From Daphnia carinata (Eukaryota; Arthropoda; Branchiopoda; Diplostraca; Daphniidae), in contig NC_081338.1 in NCBI RefSeq assembly GCF_022539665.2, forward strand, positions 6,870,446 to 6,934,445: a stretch of 64,000 nt of DNA, given 5' to 3'. The notes below the pieces were generated by a model that ran no database searches, was not told the origin of the DNA, and saw only the letters and a program-made list of their open reading frames with translations. The position numbers and the translations under genes are program-made. Below are positions 36,801 through 49,431 of this stretch, one piece after another (position 1 is the stretch's first letter; every line of letters begins with the position of its first letter).

Positions 36801-39541
36801 CGCGCGTGTTTAAACAACGTCTTGCCCCCTACCATCTCGTTTTCTCGGAGCGTGAGGGAGGAGTCGCTCGTTCGCGTGCAAAGCAGCTCGCACAAGAAAG
36901 GGCTTTGGGTAGTATATGTATCCTAGATAGGTAGGTGTACATCTATTTGTGTTTGTAACTGGCAGTCCCAGGTAAATATTGACGTTAGCCGCAACACCCA
37001 CGTGAACGTCGATGACATCAGCCGGGAGAAGCCAGAAAATCGTAAAAAATAATTCACGATCTCTCTCTCTGCTTCTTTTTCATCTTTGTTTAGAGCCCAT
37101 CCTTTCCAAGAAAAAAAAGATGGAAATAAAAAGGGTCTAATTGAATAGCGACCGCCTGCTTCTTTTATAGGCGACATTTCTGCTTCAATTTTCAGTTTCG
37201 GGATATTTTTTATATTACGTTCTACCGAAGCAGAAGAGAATGCAACATCTTCTCCCGTGGTCTTTTTTAAACTAAAAAAAGATTTCTTAACGAGCCAACA
37301 AAAAAAGAATTTTCGGGAATCAGCCGGGACGCCCAGAGAACGTAACAAAAGAAAAAAGAGAACGAGGCAAAACATTAGAAGAGAATTAGATTCTCTATGT
37401 GACCTCTACATTTGGTAACAAGGAGAGAAGAAAAATGAAATAACCCAAAGGCCATTGTTTCGAAAAAAAGAGACTAGAATCATTATGAAAACCAAAAACC
37501 TGAACATGAAGAAGGAGAAAGGGAGTCTTTTTTATATTTTCCCTGAGGAAAGGGGAATACACGTTCAAAAAAAAAACCAGAATAAATTAAAGGTTGCGTC
37601 TATTCTACACGTACAATACTAAGAGAGCTACAAATGCCCGTTGCTTATGCGTGTAACTCGATATTCAAATGCACAAACGAGCGGCCGAACGCAAAATAAA
37701 AGATGAATATTCACACGCACATAATTTAAAACAAAATATATATATATATACGCTACCGGCGCTGACTCACAAAACAAAAAGTCTCGCCCCCTTAAAAAAA
37801 TAATAATGAGCTAGTTCTATTCGCGCGGACTTTAACGAAGTGTATAGTCATGTATAAAAATCATCTTTTATAGCCCCCGAGATGCGTCTCTCAGACTGCA
37901 CACAAAGCAAGAAAAGAAAATGAGGCGAGATCTTCAGTGCGTTAAAAATGAATAGCGAAGGGCCGTGACTCGACAGGTTGGTCTACGACGCCCGTCCCTT
38001 TGAATGCGTCCAACAAAAGGCAAGAGATGAAGTGTAAGAGAAAACAAACGCTAAAGATATTCTTCCCCGTCATGACAGTGAAAAGCTTTTGAACGGAAAC
38101 GGGATTTCTCCCTGTTTCCCCTTCGATATTCAATTAGGTGGTTAGACTAAGAGGAAGAAGTCTTTCCCCCCCCACCCTCTTGCTAGCCACATGGCACCTC
38201 TCCCCTACCTGTTGGTACACTTCCACCTACGCATCCGGTTTACCTTTGTGTCTGATTCAACTTCCTCTCGTCAACCCTCTGTTGCAAATCCCCCCCTTCA
38301 TCCGCCTTTACATCCCACGAATAAACATTTAGATTTAAAGTTGGGGTTTCGAAAAATTCAAATGTTGACCAATTAGGGCAAACATCGAAATGCAAATCAT
38401 TCAATAGGGAAATTTTTTGAGAATAAATATACAATTCTTTTTAACGAATGACCTCGCAAGTCCCGTTAAAGACACACGCCATTAACCACCTGCGGGACTG
38501 TTTGCATCGGCCCCACCTTTGAAATGTACACAATCTTTTTTTTTTCGCCATAAGGTGAAATGCTGATGGCCATGTTGTACTCAATCCCCCATTTCAAAAT
38601 AAAGCGTATTTAAATATTCTACATCTGTTCTCGCCAAAATATACGAAGGACAAAATTCGTCGGAACGTGTTTTCGGGCACGTTTTCCAGGTGACCTGACT
38701 GTTTGAAGAGAACATGAATTTTTATTTCGCCAGAGGATTAAACAAAAAACTAGATTTCCAAACTACTAAAAATAGTTCGATTTTTTTTCTCTCTCTCTTA
38801 GCTTTTAATCCGCGCAATCTGAGAAAAGTAAGGTGTTTCCTCAGCCGTAAACCCTAGAGAATAAAAGAAAACATTCCCAGCTGAAAAGCTTATCAGTCGA
38901 AAACGCACCTGGAGAGAATATTTTCATCGAGAAAAAAGCTAAAAAAGATTGAAAAGTAAAATAAAAAAAAGGGGGGTGAGAACAGGGCCATTTGGGTGTC
39001 CTTAACAAATTTTGAAGAAAAAAGAAACAAGGCCGGTAAAAAAAAACCGACCAACATAGACTTTGGTCACGTCCCGAAACACACCTTGACAAGTTAAGAT
39101 TCTGACAGCTGTCCCTGAAGTAAAAAAACAACAAACGAATTCGAAACGGAACCGAAATGGGAGACACTTAAAGTCGTGTCAAGTGAACACACACAAACTC
39201 CCCGAAAAAAAAGGACGTATATTACATACGTATGTGGTCACGTAGATCTTAGAATCTAAGACATTCCACCTGGGCGTATGTGTGTGTCGTCGTCAGTAAA
39301 TCAGCGTTGTATATACCCGAGAGGGAAAAAATAAATAAAGAAAACTTTTGAGACTGACCTGGACGGCGCTGTTGAGGAAGCAATTGTTTTGTCCGGGAGC
39401 GTTGAGGAGACCTTTGGTGTTTGGAGCAAAGATCTGATGATGATGATGAGGCGAGTGCTCGGTCACGCGGGCTTGCTGATGTTCAGATGTCTGGCCGTAT
39501 TCACGAGAAAGGGTGGCCATCGTTACCGGTGAAGGAGCCAT
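24865..39541 (-). CDS. USP53/USP54 (echinus-like) ubiquitin-specific protease family protein, complete, 7 coding exons
   Basis: Exons: 39,541-39,359; 30,681-30,589; 29,465-29,331; 29,249-29,085; 28,882-27,822; 27,758-27,593; 27,498-24,865. All phases agree and give 1478 residues. The USP fold covers about residues 40-365: Cys box [12 protein letters not shown] (C54), [42 protein letters not shown] with [19 protein letters not shown], and the His box [11 protein letters not shown] (H318). These match USP53/USP54, long called inactive but more recently reported to cut K63-linked chains. In vertebrates they act at cell junctions; in Drosophila echinus is needed for retinal cell death. Later a conserved [13 protein letters not shown] and a helical [13 protein letters not shown] region are present, then a long Pro/Gln-rich disordered tail ending in a Cys4 ribbon (C1449, C1452, C1464, C1467). 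The first intron is 8.7 kb. Confidence 0.92.
36092..36107 (+). promoter_or_regulatory. CTCF-like motif
   Basis: ACCGCTAGATGGCGGT agrees with the CTCF core CCASYAGRKGGCRSY at all but one position. It lies in the first intron of the USP53/54 gene and is itself nearly palindromic. Binding is inferred from the motif only. Confidence 0.4.
36335..36350 (-). promoter_or_regulatory. CTCF-like motif (opposite orientation)
   Basis: AGCCATCTAGCGGTAG is the reverse complement of the motif at 36,092 in its core, about 240 bases away in the same intron. Confidence 0.4.
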
Positions 39542-41568
39542 TTTTCTCTTTTAAAATCTCCTTCGATGTATGATTCCTTGAAATTCGTTTTTTTTTTTAT
39601 GTTGCTTGTGTTATTTTCAGACAATCTGTTTAAAAAAGAAATGCGTTTTATCAATAACGGGTTGGCGTTTTTGTGGTGTTCAATAGCACATGACGTCAAT
39701 TCTTGTACTTCGTGACCGTGCAGGAATTTATACATTTTTTTTTTTGCGTTGTGTCTTAGGTGAATGACACGTTTCTTTTTTGTTTCGTTTAAGGAATTTT
39801 TTGGCATGACAAATATAAAAAGAAGGGAGTTACTTTAGGGCTAGTTGGCAAAATACTTTGAAAGATGGCGGCCGTAAAAAACGATCGATGGAATTATTGT
39901 GTTGATGCAATGCCAAAAAGGTCGCTGGCAATAAAGTAAAATACGATATCACGTCATAAAAAAAAAGAGATGCCTATCTCATTTCCATACGAACGTATAG
40001 ATATATATATTTTTCACGTGTCGGAGCAAAGAGCGAGATGGTCAGATCAGGTAACTTCTAAACAAATGTGTTTCTTTCTTGTTTGATTTCTTTTGGGTAT
40101 TTTTTTTAAGGGCTGTTTTGAATAAAGAGGTCAGTCCTCCATTTGGGTGACTCATTCTATTTGAACGAAATATTCTAAACGCTTCATTGTTTTATTCTGT
40201 CGGTGTTTTGGCATTTTCTTGTTTCGCCTCTGACCTCCACGAAAAACTTAATCAGCTCAATACACAAAAGAAGATTAGAGACCCTAGCTGGTTTTATTGT
40301 TCTTTCGTGGTATTTTTCATTAGTCTGATCGTCTAGGAAAAAAAAATGAATTGTCTTCCACATAAAAGGAAATTTTGGATGACGGTTCAAAATCTAATTA
40401 GAATCAAATTTCTTTTTACTCTAGACACATCAACAGATGGGCAAAAATGGATTTGAGATGGCTGTCAAGATTTTAGGCAGATGTCGTTCACTCCCACCTT
40501 AATCCCGTTTTCTCTTTGAACACAAAATAAAATGAATGAATAATGCATGTAAACAAGTCGTGAAGATGCACGATTTTTCCCGATTGAAAAAAGGGGAAAT
40601 ATTGAAAAAAAAATACTCGTTTTTTTTTCAAGAGACACGCGGGTCACAACCCGAGAATGACACACAATTCCAGGTAAAAAAAAAAAAAAACTTTAACTCT
40701 CTCTTCATGTGGGGGTGCCCTCATAACAGCTCATAAATATATACGATTGGCTTATATGAATGCATTTTTTTTTTAAAGGGGGTTTACAAAAAAAGGCAGA
40801 GAAAAACAATTCATTATAATATGCCTGTCCCCCCCCCCCCCTCTATTCGTTAAAAGAAAAAAAAAAGATCGTAAGGGGTGGTATATCATAAATGATTGGA
40901 ACTCTGCGTGACTCGTAATAACTTTGGGCTCCGTGTCATCGATAATCTACCCAGCTACGTATATTCTAATATTTCTTTCATAATTTGTGTGAGAACAGTT
41001 ATGGGAACCGAAAAACTGAAACATGAGAAAGTGTTTTCTTTTGGCTACTACAAAATACAGTCTAAACATAAACGAACCAGTCAGGCTCGGTTAGTCGTGC
41101 GTAACCATAGTGACGACAAATTGTTTATGAAAATAAAGAGGAGGAACGACTTGTTTTTCTCAACGTGAGAACTGAGAATGTGTAGGTGCAATGTAGGTAC
41201 ATTTTTTCAAAGCAAAAATGGCTCAGACTTCAAGGGGGAACGAGGGTAAAAATCGAGGGGGAGAGAGGGACCTTCCTGCTGAGTTTTTCTTTTTTACCTA
41301 GCACAGAGAGGACCCAAACATATATGGAAATCCGGTTGCAGATCGTGGGAAAACCTACGTGTTTTTCGTTTTTTACCTATTTCTTTCTGCATTTCAAAAT
41401 CTGTTTCTTGGAATCCCCCTTTCTATTCTCTTCCATCCAACAATTGGATCCTTCCGAACAAATGAAATCTACCCCCTCATTAAGAAATGGAAACAATCAG
41501 AACTTCTGGGAGGGCGATCACCTCCATTGAAAAAATCAATTCAAAAACGAAACAAAAAAAATTCTTAC
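39542..41568. promoter_or_regulatory. 5' flank of the USP53/54 gene
   Basis: An in-frame stop just before the ATG at 39,541 makes that ATG the start. A splice-acceptor-like sequence on the minus strand ends near 39,620, so the first coding exon may have an upstream non-coding exon. No core promoter was identified. Confidence 0.35.
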
Positions 41569-41649
41569 CTCCAAAATCAGGATATTATCCATTGTCAATT
41601 AATCCGATTGCGATGTGAACATCGTGAAATGCAGCATGTGCACAGCGTT
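41569..41649 (-). other. Possible upstream exon of the USP53/54 gene
   Basis: On the minus strand an 81-base block lies between a good acceptor (TTTATTTTAG) and a strong donor (GGAG, then GTAAGAA). All three frames are blocked near its start, but a late ATG at 41,592 opens MDNILILE and ends in phase 0. It could be a 5' UTR exon, or an alternative start that joins exon 2 of the gene (30,681, also phase 0). This is only a splice-site argument. Confidence 0.25.
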
Positions 41650-44600
41650 CTAAAATAAAAGGGCACCAAAATGAGAGTCGAATGCGTGGGAGAACGTGAA
41701 CTGGTCAAGACGACGGTCGACAGTCAACTAAAGGCATCATGCACCTCCGAGATTGGTTCGCCCTTTCTTGGCGAGGGGCCCTTCGCGTCTCTGTCCGCAT
41801 CACGTGACCCCCAGGCGGTTTCCCTCCCAATCAGGCACACAGGTGCTCTTGTCAGGGCGCCCAGCAACCGACTCCTGGGTTCCTAATGTTACTTTTTTTT
41901 TCTCTTTAAAAAATAAAAAGCTATTTCGTTTTTTCATGAAGAAATGTTTGTCCTTTTTTAAAAGATTGGCGGGATTTTCAACATGACGGCGGAAATGCCG
42001 TGATTGGATACGAAATAGAATGTGAGCGTGACCGTCCGACTGTGAAGTATTCCGGTTGTCGGCTATACCCTTGTCCATTGCGAAACGAGTTTTCTTTTTT
42101 TATTATTATTATTACTAATCTTTGTTAGTTGAAAATTGAAAAAAAAAGAAACAAAGAATGGAAGCGCGGGAAAAAAAATGGTTACTTGCATACGCAGTGC
42201 ACATATTGAAACAAACTAATTTGTTCGTTTTGAATAGAAAATGAAGGCCGTAAGATACTGCCCGCAGCACTAGATGTCGCTTTGCGATTAAAAATTGTTT
42301 TTTTTTTTTTTACTCATTTGAATAAAAAAAAAAGGTTTTAAAACTTTTGTTTTCAACATAAAAAAAAAGTGATCATGCATAAACACTATTTGCATATCGG
42401 TTCAGGTCCAGTTGCGCGCGCGCGCAAAAAAACACAAAAACAAGCTCTGAAGAAAAACAAAAAACAATCTTGTTTGACCGTGGCGCCATTTTACCATGCT
42501 TTGCGATAACCCAGACAAAATGGCTGCAGGGTATTTTAAGAGGGTGGTGGTAAAAAGGAAGAGGAGGGTTAGAAGAAACACACCATGTATAAAAAAAAAA
42601 GGAGGAAAGGTAGACTAACAAAAGGGGGGAAGAAAAATCCCTATTGGCCTGTCTCAAGGACAAAGGCAGATGGCCGTCTTTTTTTTTGAAAAAAGAAAAA
42701 AAAAAAAAGCTTTTCTTTTCTTTTTTATTTAGCTGTCTACCACGAAAAAGAACCATTCCCTCCTTCATCTCGTTGTATTTCTTCTGGGGGTCTGTGTCTA
42801 CACAACACGCACGGCAGCACACCTGAGTTATAGCAGTGACCCCCGAGGCCGGATGCTTTTTCGCCAGTACCTTCTTCTCCCCCTTTGTAAAAACTGCTGT
42901 GACGAGAAGAGGGATGTTTCATCCACAATTATGGTCCCTTACCTCCTCCATCTTGTTTTTTTTTTTTTTTCCCAAGATTTTAATCACGATGATTACTGAC
43001 GATGGGATTCAACCCGAAAAAAAAAGACGTATCGCCTATAGATTGTTTTGATATGTTACGTAAGTCACCTCGTGTTGGTGTGGTTCATCAGTGGCCCTCT
43101 TGCGGTTGATTTGATTCCGACAGATGTTTGTCTGCTGCCCTCAAGATGATGAAGAAGCAGTTGATGACCAAATAAATACAAACTTTAAGGGTTCAGCAGC
43201 ACGTGACTAAAATCGCCTCTGGTGGCACAATGAGGTCGTTGAACACAATCTCTTGGCTGCGAAACAAAAATATGAAAAAATCGCTCAATATCACATGACG
43301 AAATCAGATCAGAGAAATTGCTACTTGGCTACTGGCCTTTACCTATCATTTGCGCGTACTTGGCAACATTTTAGTGGGACACGTGCGCCATTACCTACCA
43401 GACGATATGAAGTGGGAGATTGTATGCCGTCACGGTCGATTCATTATGCGTCGATAACACGAACGCACCGGCTTAAAATAACGAGAAAAAAAAGGGTTCC
43501 GTATAATGACAAGCTCCAGATCACGCTCTATGCGTGAAACAGTCACGGATAAAAGTGATTTTTCGTTTAAAAAGGGAAAAAAATTATCTACGCAGCTGTA
43601 GAATACTGAACAAAACTGGTTCTCGACATACTCTTTTGAAAAGTCATGTTCAAATACTGTAAGTCCTGCTGTGTGCAATCAAATTCAATCAACCGCGAGA
43701 GTGAGGCCCATCGTGAATTTGAAACGGAAAAGTCAAGGAAATTCGAAAATGTGCTCGTTTCCTGCTAGCTGTTCAACCATTTTGTTTATTTCCAACATGT
43801 TCACGATGACGTTTTGAGAAGAATAGACTCTTTCGTTCAGCAGCGAAAGTTGAAAAAAAAACGTGACCCTGCTAACCCTATCAAATGGAAAAAAAAGCCA
43901 CGGGGTAAAGAAGGTCCTTCTCTACATATACGGTCGTGTCTTGAATATTGTATACACACCCTTTCAGAGTAGAGTGGAAAGGTCATAAAAGATGATGACC
44001 AAAGTTTGTTTCCCTTTTAACGAGCTTTACCGGACTCTTCCTGGCGGAGCGAACAAAGTTCGCTTTTATTTTTACACCCATCACCTTAACCCATATTTAA
44101 AAAGAAACTTGAAATTTCAAACATAAATAGGTGTAGAAAATTTCGGGCGGCTCCCGAAAATATTCCAGATAGAAAATGAAAACGTTTTGTTAACTTCTCA
44201 GGGTTGATTTCCCGGGCTTTTTTTTCCCGCGAAACCTCATAAAAAAAAAAACAATCGATGTGGAGAAAATGCATGTACTAACTTTCTCGGTTGTTTGTCT
44301 TCCAGCTGAGAGCTTGTCTTAAGTTTTTTTCCTACTAAATTATCGTTCCGTTTGAAAACATTGGGGAGGAAGGGAGTCTTTAAGCACCTCACGAAGATTA
44401 TTGTTTATCTCCCCAACAACCATCTTTTTTTTTTCTTCACGTAGGCTTGTAAATTCTTTTTTAATAGGATTTTAGTATTAAAACGAAAAGCTAAATAAAT
44501 GTACTTTTAGCAGTAGCATGCTGATGGACGTCACGAAGTGACTTTTTACTTCTGCCTTTTTTTTCCTCTATTTTTTACTTATGATAATGTTGATAGACTG

Positions 44601-46300
44601 GAAAGAGCCAAAGTGCTAGGCACTTTCTATCTTGGACCAATCTTTTCATCCTCTAAAAAGACTTTTTCTCTTTGTTATTGTGCAGACGAGAAGATGCGAG
44701 GCGCCCCGTCAACTTCTTCTCTCCAATCCCTGTTTTTGGCCGAGGCAAACATATGGGACTCAACGAGTCAATTCCACTAAAAGCTGAAGTTTGATGACCT
44801 GTCATCGCCTTGACTCATAGGTACACCCCCTACTGTCTGTCGCAAACCATTTCTAATCTAGATCTGTTGCCAAAAAGGTTTGCATTTGTTTGTTTCTTGA
44901 TGTTCCTCTTGATGTTGCAATCTCAAGTTGACAACAGATGGCGTGGAGGACTTGCCCAAGAAATGGAATTTGCAGCATTTTCCCTGAACATTCCTGGGAA
45001 TGACATCCATTATTCGTGGCTAGTGAAATATGAATAAACATGAAGAACGAAAACGACAGGGAATAATAGAACGCGAGTTTCCAGTCACTACAAACTTATT
45101 CAGAACCAGCTCCATCGGGTGTCAACGGGTTTTTGTTATTGAAGACACGAAAGGACCAGTTTTTCAGCACACATTCCGCCATTGTTGGAATGTCGCTTCT
45201 GTAAGACGTTCGACATTATTTCATCCCCCACAAACATTCCACATTTTTCCTTTCCAAATCCAACCGTTTCAATAGAAAGAAAAGGGAAGAAACGGAAGCT
45301 GTTTTTGCCCGTTTCATCCATCCATCCGTGTAAACAACACACATTTCCCAACACCCGGGCTGGATGTGTGTGTGTTACACCATATTTACAATATGAATGG
45401 TGAGTGCTACGGGTGCACTTTAAGCGCCCGCAGCTTTTTCCCAGGCACCTAAAGCACCTGGTCTTCTTATAGTTCCAAAGAAGATATGACTCAAAGAATT
45501 GACCTTTCCCACACAAGATCCCTAATTTTCGTGCATCATTGCTATCTTCATCTGATGGCAGTCGACGAATTGAGCCATTTCTCTTTCTTCTACTTTGCTG
45601 GGAAAAAAACAAAAGAAACTTCGTGCACAACCACGTCCGGGCTCCATTCGATACAGTTCTACTATCATTATTTAGAAAGGTAAGCTTTAAACAAGACAAA
45701 TGGCGTACACAGTTTTCTGAAATCATAATTTTCTAACTCTTTAACATTGAAAAATAGCTAGAAAGAGCTCCCCCTGGTTACGAAACGGTAAAACAACCGA
45801 AATTGAATCGTAATAAGATGGAGTTACGCCGACTAGAAGCAGAATTGAAACCGTTAAGAATCTGTTCGCTGAACTCAAGACAATAACTTAACGTATGATT
45901 CGAGACATAGTCGATAGTAACTGGAGCGCTAAGATGCTGTTCCGGAAGTCTAAGCAAAGGTTCATTTTTTTCATAACGGCAAAAATTGAAGATAAATATT
46001 TAGGGAAGAAAAAAACGGATTTGTTGATGGAGAAGAGGTCTTTGACCATCTCGTTTATATCGTCATTGACCGAGTTGAGATTGGCCAAGATGGAAGTGAC
46101 TTACTGCATCTTTTCACCTATCATGGTATCGTATACATAGCCTTTCTGTAAAGTTGACTTATCATTTATCTGGAACCTTATTCTTAATGACGGGTATTTT
46201 TTTTTTCCTCGTATTTAGTTTTTTTTATCACTTTTTCCTGAGAATAGTTTTTGTTTTGTTTTTTCTTTTATGCTTTTTGTCGGAAAAAAAATTAAAGCTG
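41650..46300. other. Intergenic DNA
   Basis: No supported gene. Several long open frames (for example minus 45,136-45,726, 196 codons; minus 42,373-42,822) lack motifs and have a composition that follows the base composition. Homopolymer runs are frequent. A CTCF-like motif lies at 42,266-42,280. Confidence 0.4.
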
Positions 46301-47462
46301 ATGTGGCTGCTGTGCGCCGGAATTGATGGGGTCGAGTCGGCTGGTAATGTGCCTCTGGAGAGGGCCATTAACATCGCTGGAATTCGCAGACCTCTGATGA
46401 AAAACGATCAACCCAATAGGATTTATCTCAGGTCTGATCAACGCTCGCCTTCACTACCCCTTCGGACTCATTATTATCGTCGTCCACCCTTACCGCCGCA
46501 TCGTCGACAGCAACAACACAAACAACAACAACAACCGGGTTTCATAAGGAATTCCAACGGACGCCACCCACCTCGTCCGGCTCCCGTTTCCATCAACAAT
46601 CATCTCGGTGTGTAATTCAATATCTTGACATGTATATTGCTTCAGTCCACCCCTTTTTGATGTTGCTGAACGTGCACATCATCTCTCAATATAGCATTTG
46701 CGGGCGGTAATCCCGGACGCGGAAAATTCCATCATCATTTTATAAACCAACGGCAGCAGCCTCTGAAACAACATCCCAACCATCAATTTCGGACCGTTAA
46801 CGTGCCTACAAACATTCACTATCCGCACAATAAAAAGCCAACCAACAATCAACAGTTACAGCCCCCAAATCGCCAAAATTTAGGCATCAGGTACTATTCA
46901 CGCTCGATAGATGGCGTTTGCTTAGTTTAAAGTGTCCTTGTTAGATGACGCAAGTAACTTACCACCAAACTATGACAGACAGCCAATTACAGCGCCTCCC
47001 TCTCAAAATCCTCATGGAACGTCTCCGGATGAATTAGCTACGCCTAATAAACAAAACACGATGTCGCAGGATGCACAAAATCTGTTGACACTTCAACTGG
47101 AAGGCAACGACTATTTGACGTACTTGTACCTAGCGGCGAACGAAACCCAACTGGAAGAAGTATACCTGACGGCGGCTACGAACGCGGGCGACACGGTGAC
47201 TCATCCACCGTCAGATGATGACGACATCATTATTGGAGCGCCAAGCGTACATTTTGATCCGTATTTATCGCAAAATGAATCTTCCAAGCCCAAATTGTCT
47301 GGGGAGCAAAATACGGCGAATAGTGATGACCATTGGAAACTAACTAACGAAGGAGGAAAGGCAGCGGTCGATGAAAACGTGATCAAGTCATTAGATGAGG
47401 ACTGGATGCCCATTTCTTCGCCTTGGGACATATACGGCAAAAAAAATCGCTCGTCCAATTAA
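46301..47462 (+). CDS. Low-complexity protein of unknown function
   Basis: I do not recognise the family. Exons 46,301-46,607 and 46,945-47,462 join in phase (274 residues). The N-terminus MWLLCAGIDGVESAGNV might be the end of a signal peptide if an upstream exon exists. The middle is rich in Arg, Pro, His and Gln, and the C-terminal half is acidic, with NLLTLQLEGNDYLTYLYLAA and a DDDDIIIGAP segment. Between the two exons lies an open, exon-like block (46,695-46,890) that is Gln/Asn/His/Pro-rich like the rest of the protein; it enters in phase but leaves out of phase. The start is uncertain because the upstream sequence is T-rich and without an obvious first exon. Composition suggests a secreted or disordered protein. 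Confidence 0.45.
46695..46890 (+). other. Possible cassette exon within the 46,301-47,462 gene
   Basis: The block lies between an acceptor (AATATAG) and a donor (ATCAG, then GTACTA). It is open for 64 codons and has the same Gln/Asn/Pro-rich style as its neighbours (PLKQHPNHQFRTVNVPTNIH). Using it shifts the frame of the next exon by one base and the following gap is only 54 bases, so it would be alternative, or one boundary is misjudged. Confidence 0.3.
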
Positions 47463-49431
47463 ACAAAGAAAACAATGTTCATCATTCCAGGAAAAAGTGT
47501 TAATGCCACGCAGTTCTCTTATTTATTTACGGAAAAATACATAATAAATAATAATATCCACTCATCGCCATCTAACGAGCTTCATTACAACCTCTAATAT
47601 AAATGGTGCATAACCACCCACAGTATTTCGGAAAATGATAAAAAAAAAGGAGAAAAGGTGTTGTCCCGCATGACAGCTGTTTCGAAAGCATTCACGAACA
47701 TTACGTAGCTATAGCGAGTTGACATATACTGGTCGTTTATGCTTAAACGTACCTTTCGGTGTAGATGCCAATCGCGTATTACGACAATGGAAAAATCGGT
47801 TGTAGGGCTATTACGGGGTAATTCTTCTCATGAATAAATATCTACAGACATTACGTCAGAGCACTTCTAGGAGAAATGTGTCATTGCATGAGATGCATCT
47901 GAGAGCGATGTCAATGTGTGTCTGTGCTGGTTTTAAAAACTGAATGGATGTCGTTTGCGGTCGACGGGTGTGGCCTACATAATCCATCAGCTGCGATATA
48001 CGCACACCACACCCAACAACCGCTGTACCTGATGATCAAAGACCGAAAACCTTTCATTGGGAACCGACAACGCACAGCGTGAAACCATTCCAATGCAAAT
48101 ATAGGCAACACCATTCTTACATAGTATATCGCATCTATCTCTCTATATATAGCGCTAAAGTCAGTGTCATTCTCTATGCAATATCTCACCGTCACACACA
48201 CAACACAGTCACTGATTGAATAGACACAAACTTTCACTCCACTACTCGAATACCTTTATATAGTCATAATGACTGTGTTTCTGAAAAAAAAAATGGCCTT
48301 TATCTTTTCTGCTTAGTTATCACGCACTAATAGCATATTATTATTTTTAAGGCAAAGAATTATAAACAACGCAAATTTGTTTTACCGAAAATAGACAGCC
48401 AATTGTCCATGCTTGTCTATTGTTCTTTCTTTGTTATGAAAAGCGTGACGTACAAATGATGACATTATCTATAAAAGTTTCACAAACTCATGCCCTGATG
48501 ACTGTACTGTAGATTTTAAGCATATGCTAAACGGAGTATGACACAACAAATATTAAAAAAAGGGAACCGCATTTGAATTAGTCACACGTTCGCGCGGTAA
48601 AATCTCCCGGAAGACTCGCCAGCGTACCTCGAAGCGGTCTTATCTGAAACAATACCAATAGTTTAAAAAATATGAGCGTGTATATTTTGCATAGCTCGTA
48701 TAAAGTGTCTGGTTTTAGGCATATGAGCTACAAAAAAATGTTTACAGCCAATGGCCATGTTGCAAGGTTTCTCCGAACACGTTGCTTGACCACGCATTCT
48801 ATAGTCTATTACTATATTATTATTATAACCGCTCCCACTAAAAAAAGATGAAATCAGGTCAAGACCATCGAACGCTTTTTTTGTGCTTTGGTTTGCACGA
48901 TACGCCAAAGTAAATGTTTGCCTATTTAATCGAATCATTTCCTGGTACCGGATGCAACACATTTTTCGCAATCACAATTTTCAAGTACGTTGATATACGT
49001 AAATGACAGGTATATGCAAATAAATCGTTTTTTTCTATAATAGACAGTCGGTTTTGCTGTCCCATTGACCTTAATGGTATGATGCGATTGAATAGGAGCC
49101 ATTGCGGAAGCCGGATTAATCGGCCAAGGATAGTGTGATTGCTCATCAAAGACAGCAAGGTCGACGACGAACATTCAAGGTTAACAGTCTTCTTCACGGT
49201 ATCATCTTCCATCGTAAAAAAACATGCAAACATACCGCACCAAAATAATAAAATAGCCAAACTTCCGTCTCGTTCTTGATTGGACGAAAGACTTCCGAAA
49301 ACGCTCCCGGCCGATCTATGAACGTTTCCGCCTTCCGCAACACCTCGCAAACGACTTTGCATCTTGCCTATAAATATGCTCACGGTGGAAATGGCACCTT
49401 ATCATTCTAACAGAGACTTACATCACTGAAC
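47463..49431. other. Intergenic DNA
   Basis: A CTCF-like motif is at 47,565-47,580. Open frames on the minus strand at 48,922-49,383 (up to 153 codons) include a Cys-containing stretch (ENCDCEKCVASG) but have no supporting splice structure or family. Nothing else is recognised. Confidence 0.4.

Larger units (their letters stand above)
30682..39358 (-). other. Long first intron of the USP53/54 gene
   Basis: About 8.7 kb without a convincing gene. It contains many homopolymer runs, a (TTG)n run near 35,195, a C run at 35,827-35,837, a (TA)n run near 37,739 and short GA runs. Two CTCF-like motifs in opposite orientation lie at 36,092-36,107 and 36,335-36,350. Open frames up to 181 codons (35,564-36,109) lack motifs. 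Such long first introns often hold enhancers, but none can be named here. Confidence 0.5.

Noticed and set aside
45136-45726. 196-codon open frame on the minus strand
   Set aside because: No family motif, no splice context, and several other frames are open over the same span; it looks like chance in intergenic DNA.
48922-49383. Minus-strand gene with a short Cys-rich stretch
   Set aside because: Two overlapping frames are equally open, with no joining splice sites or recognisable signal peptide.
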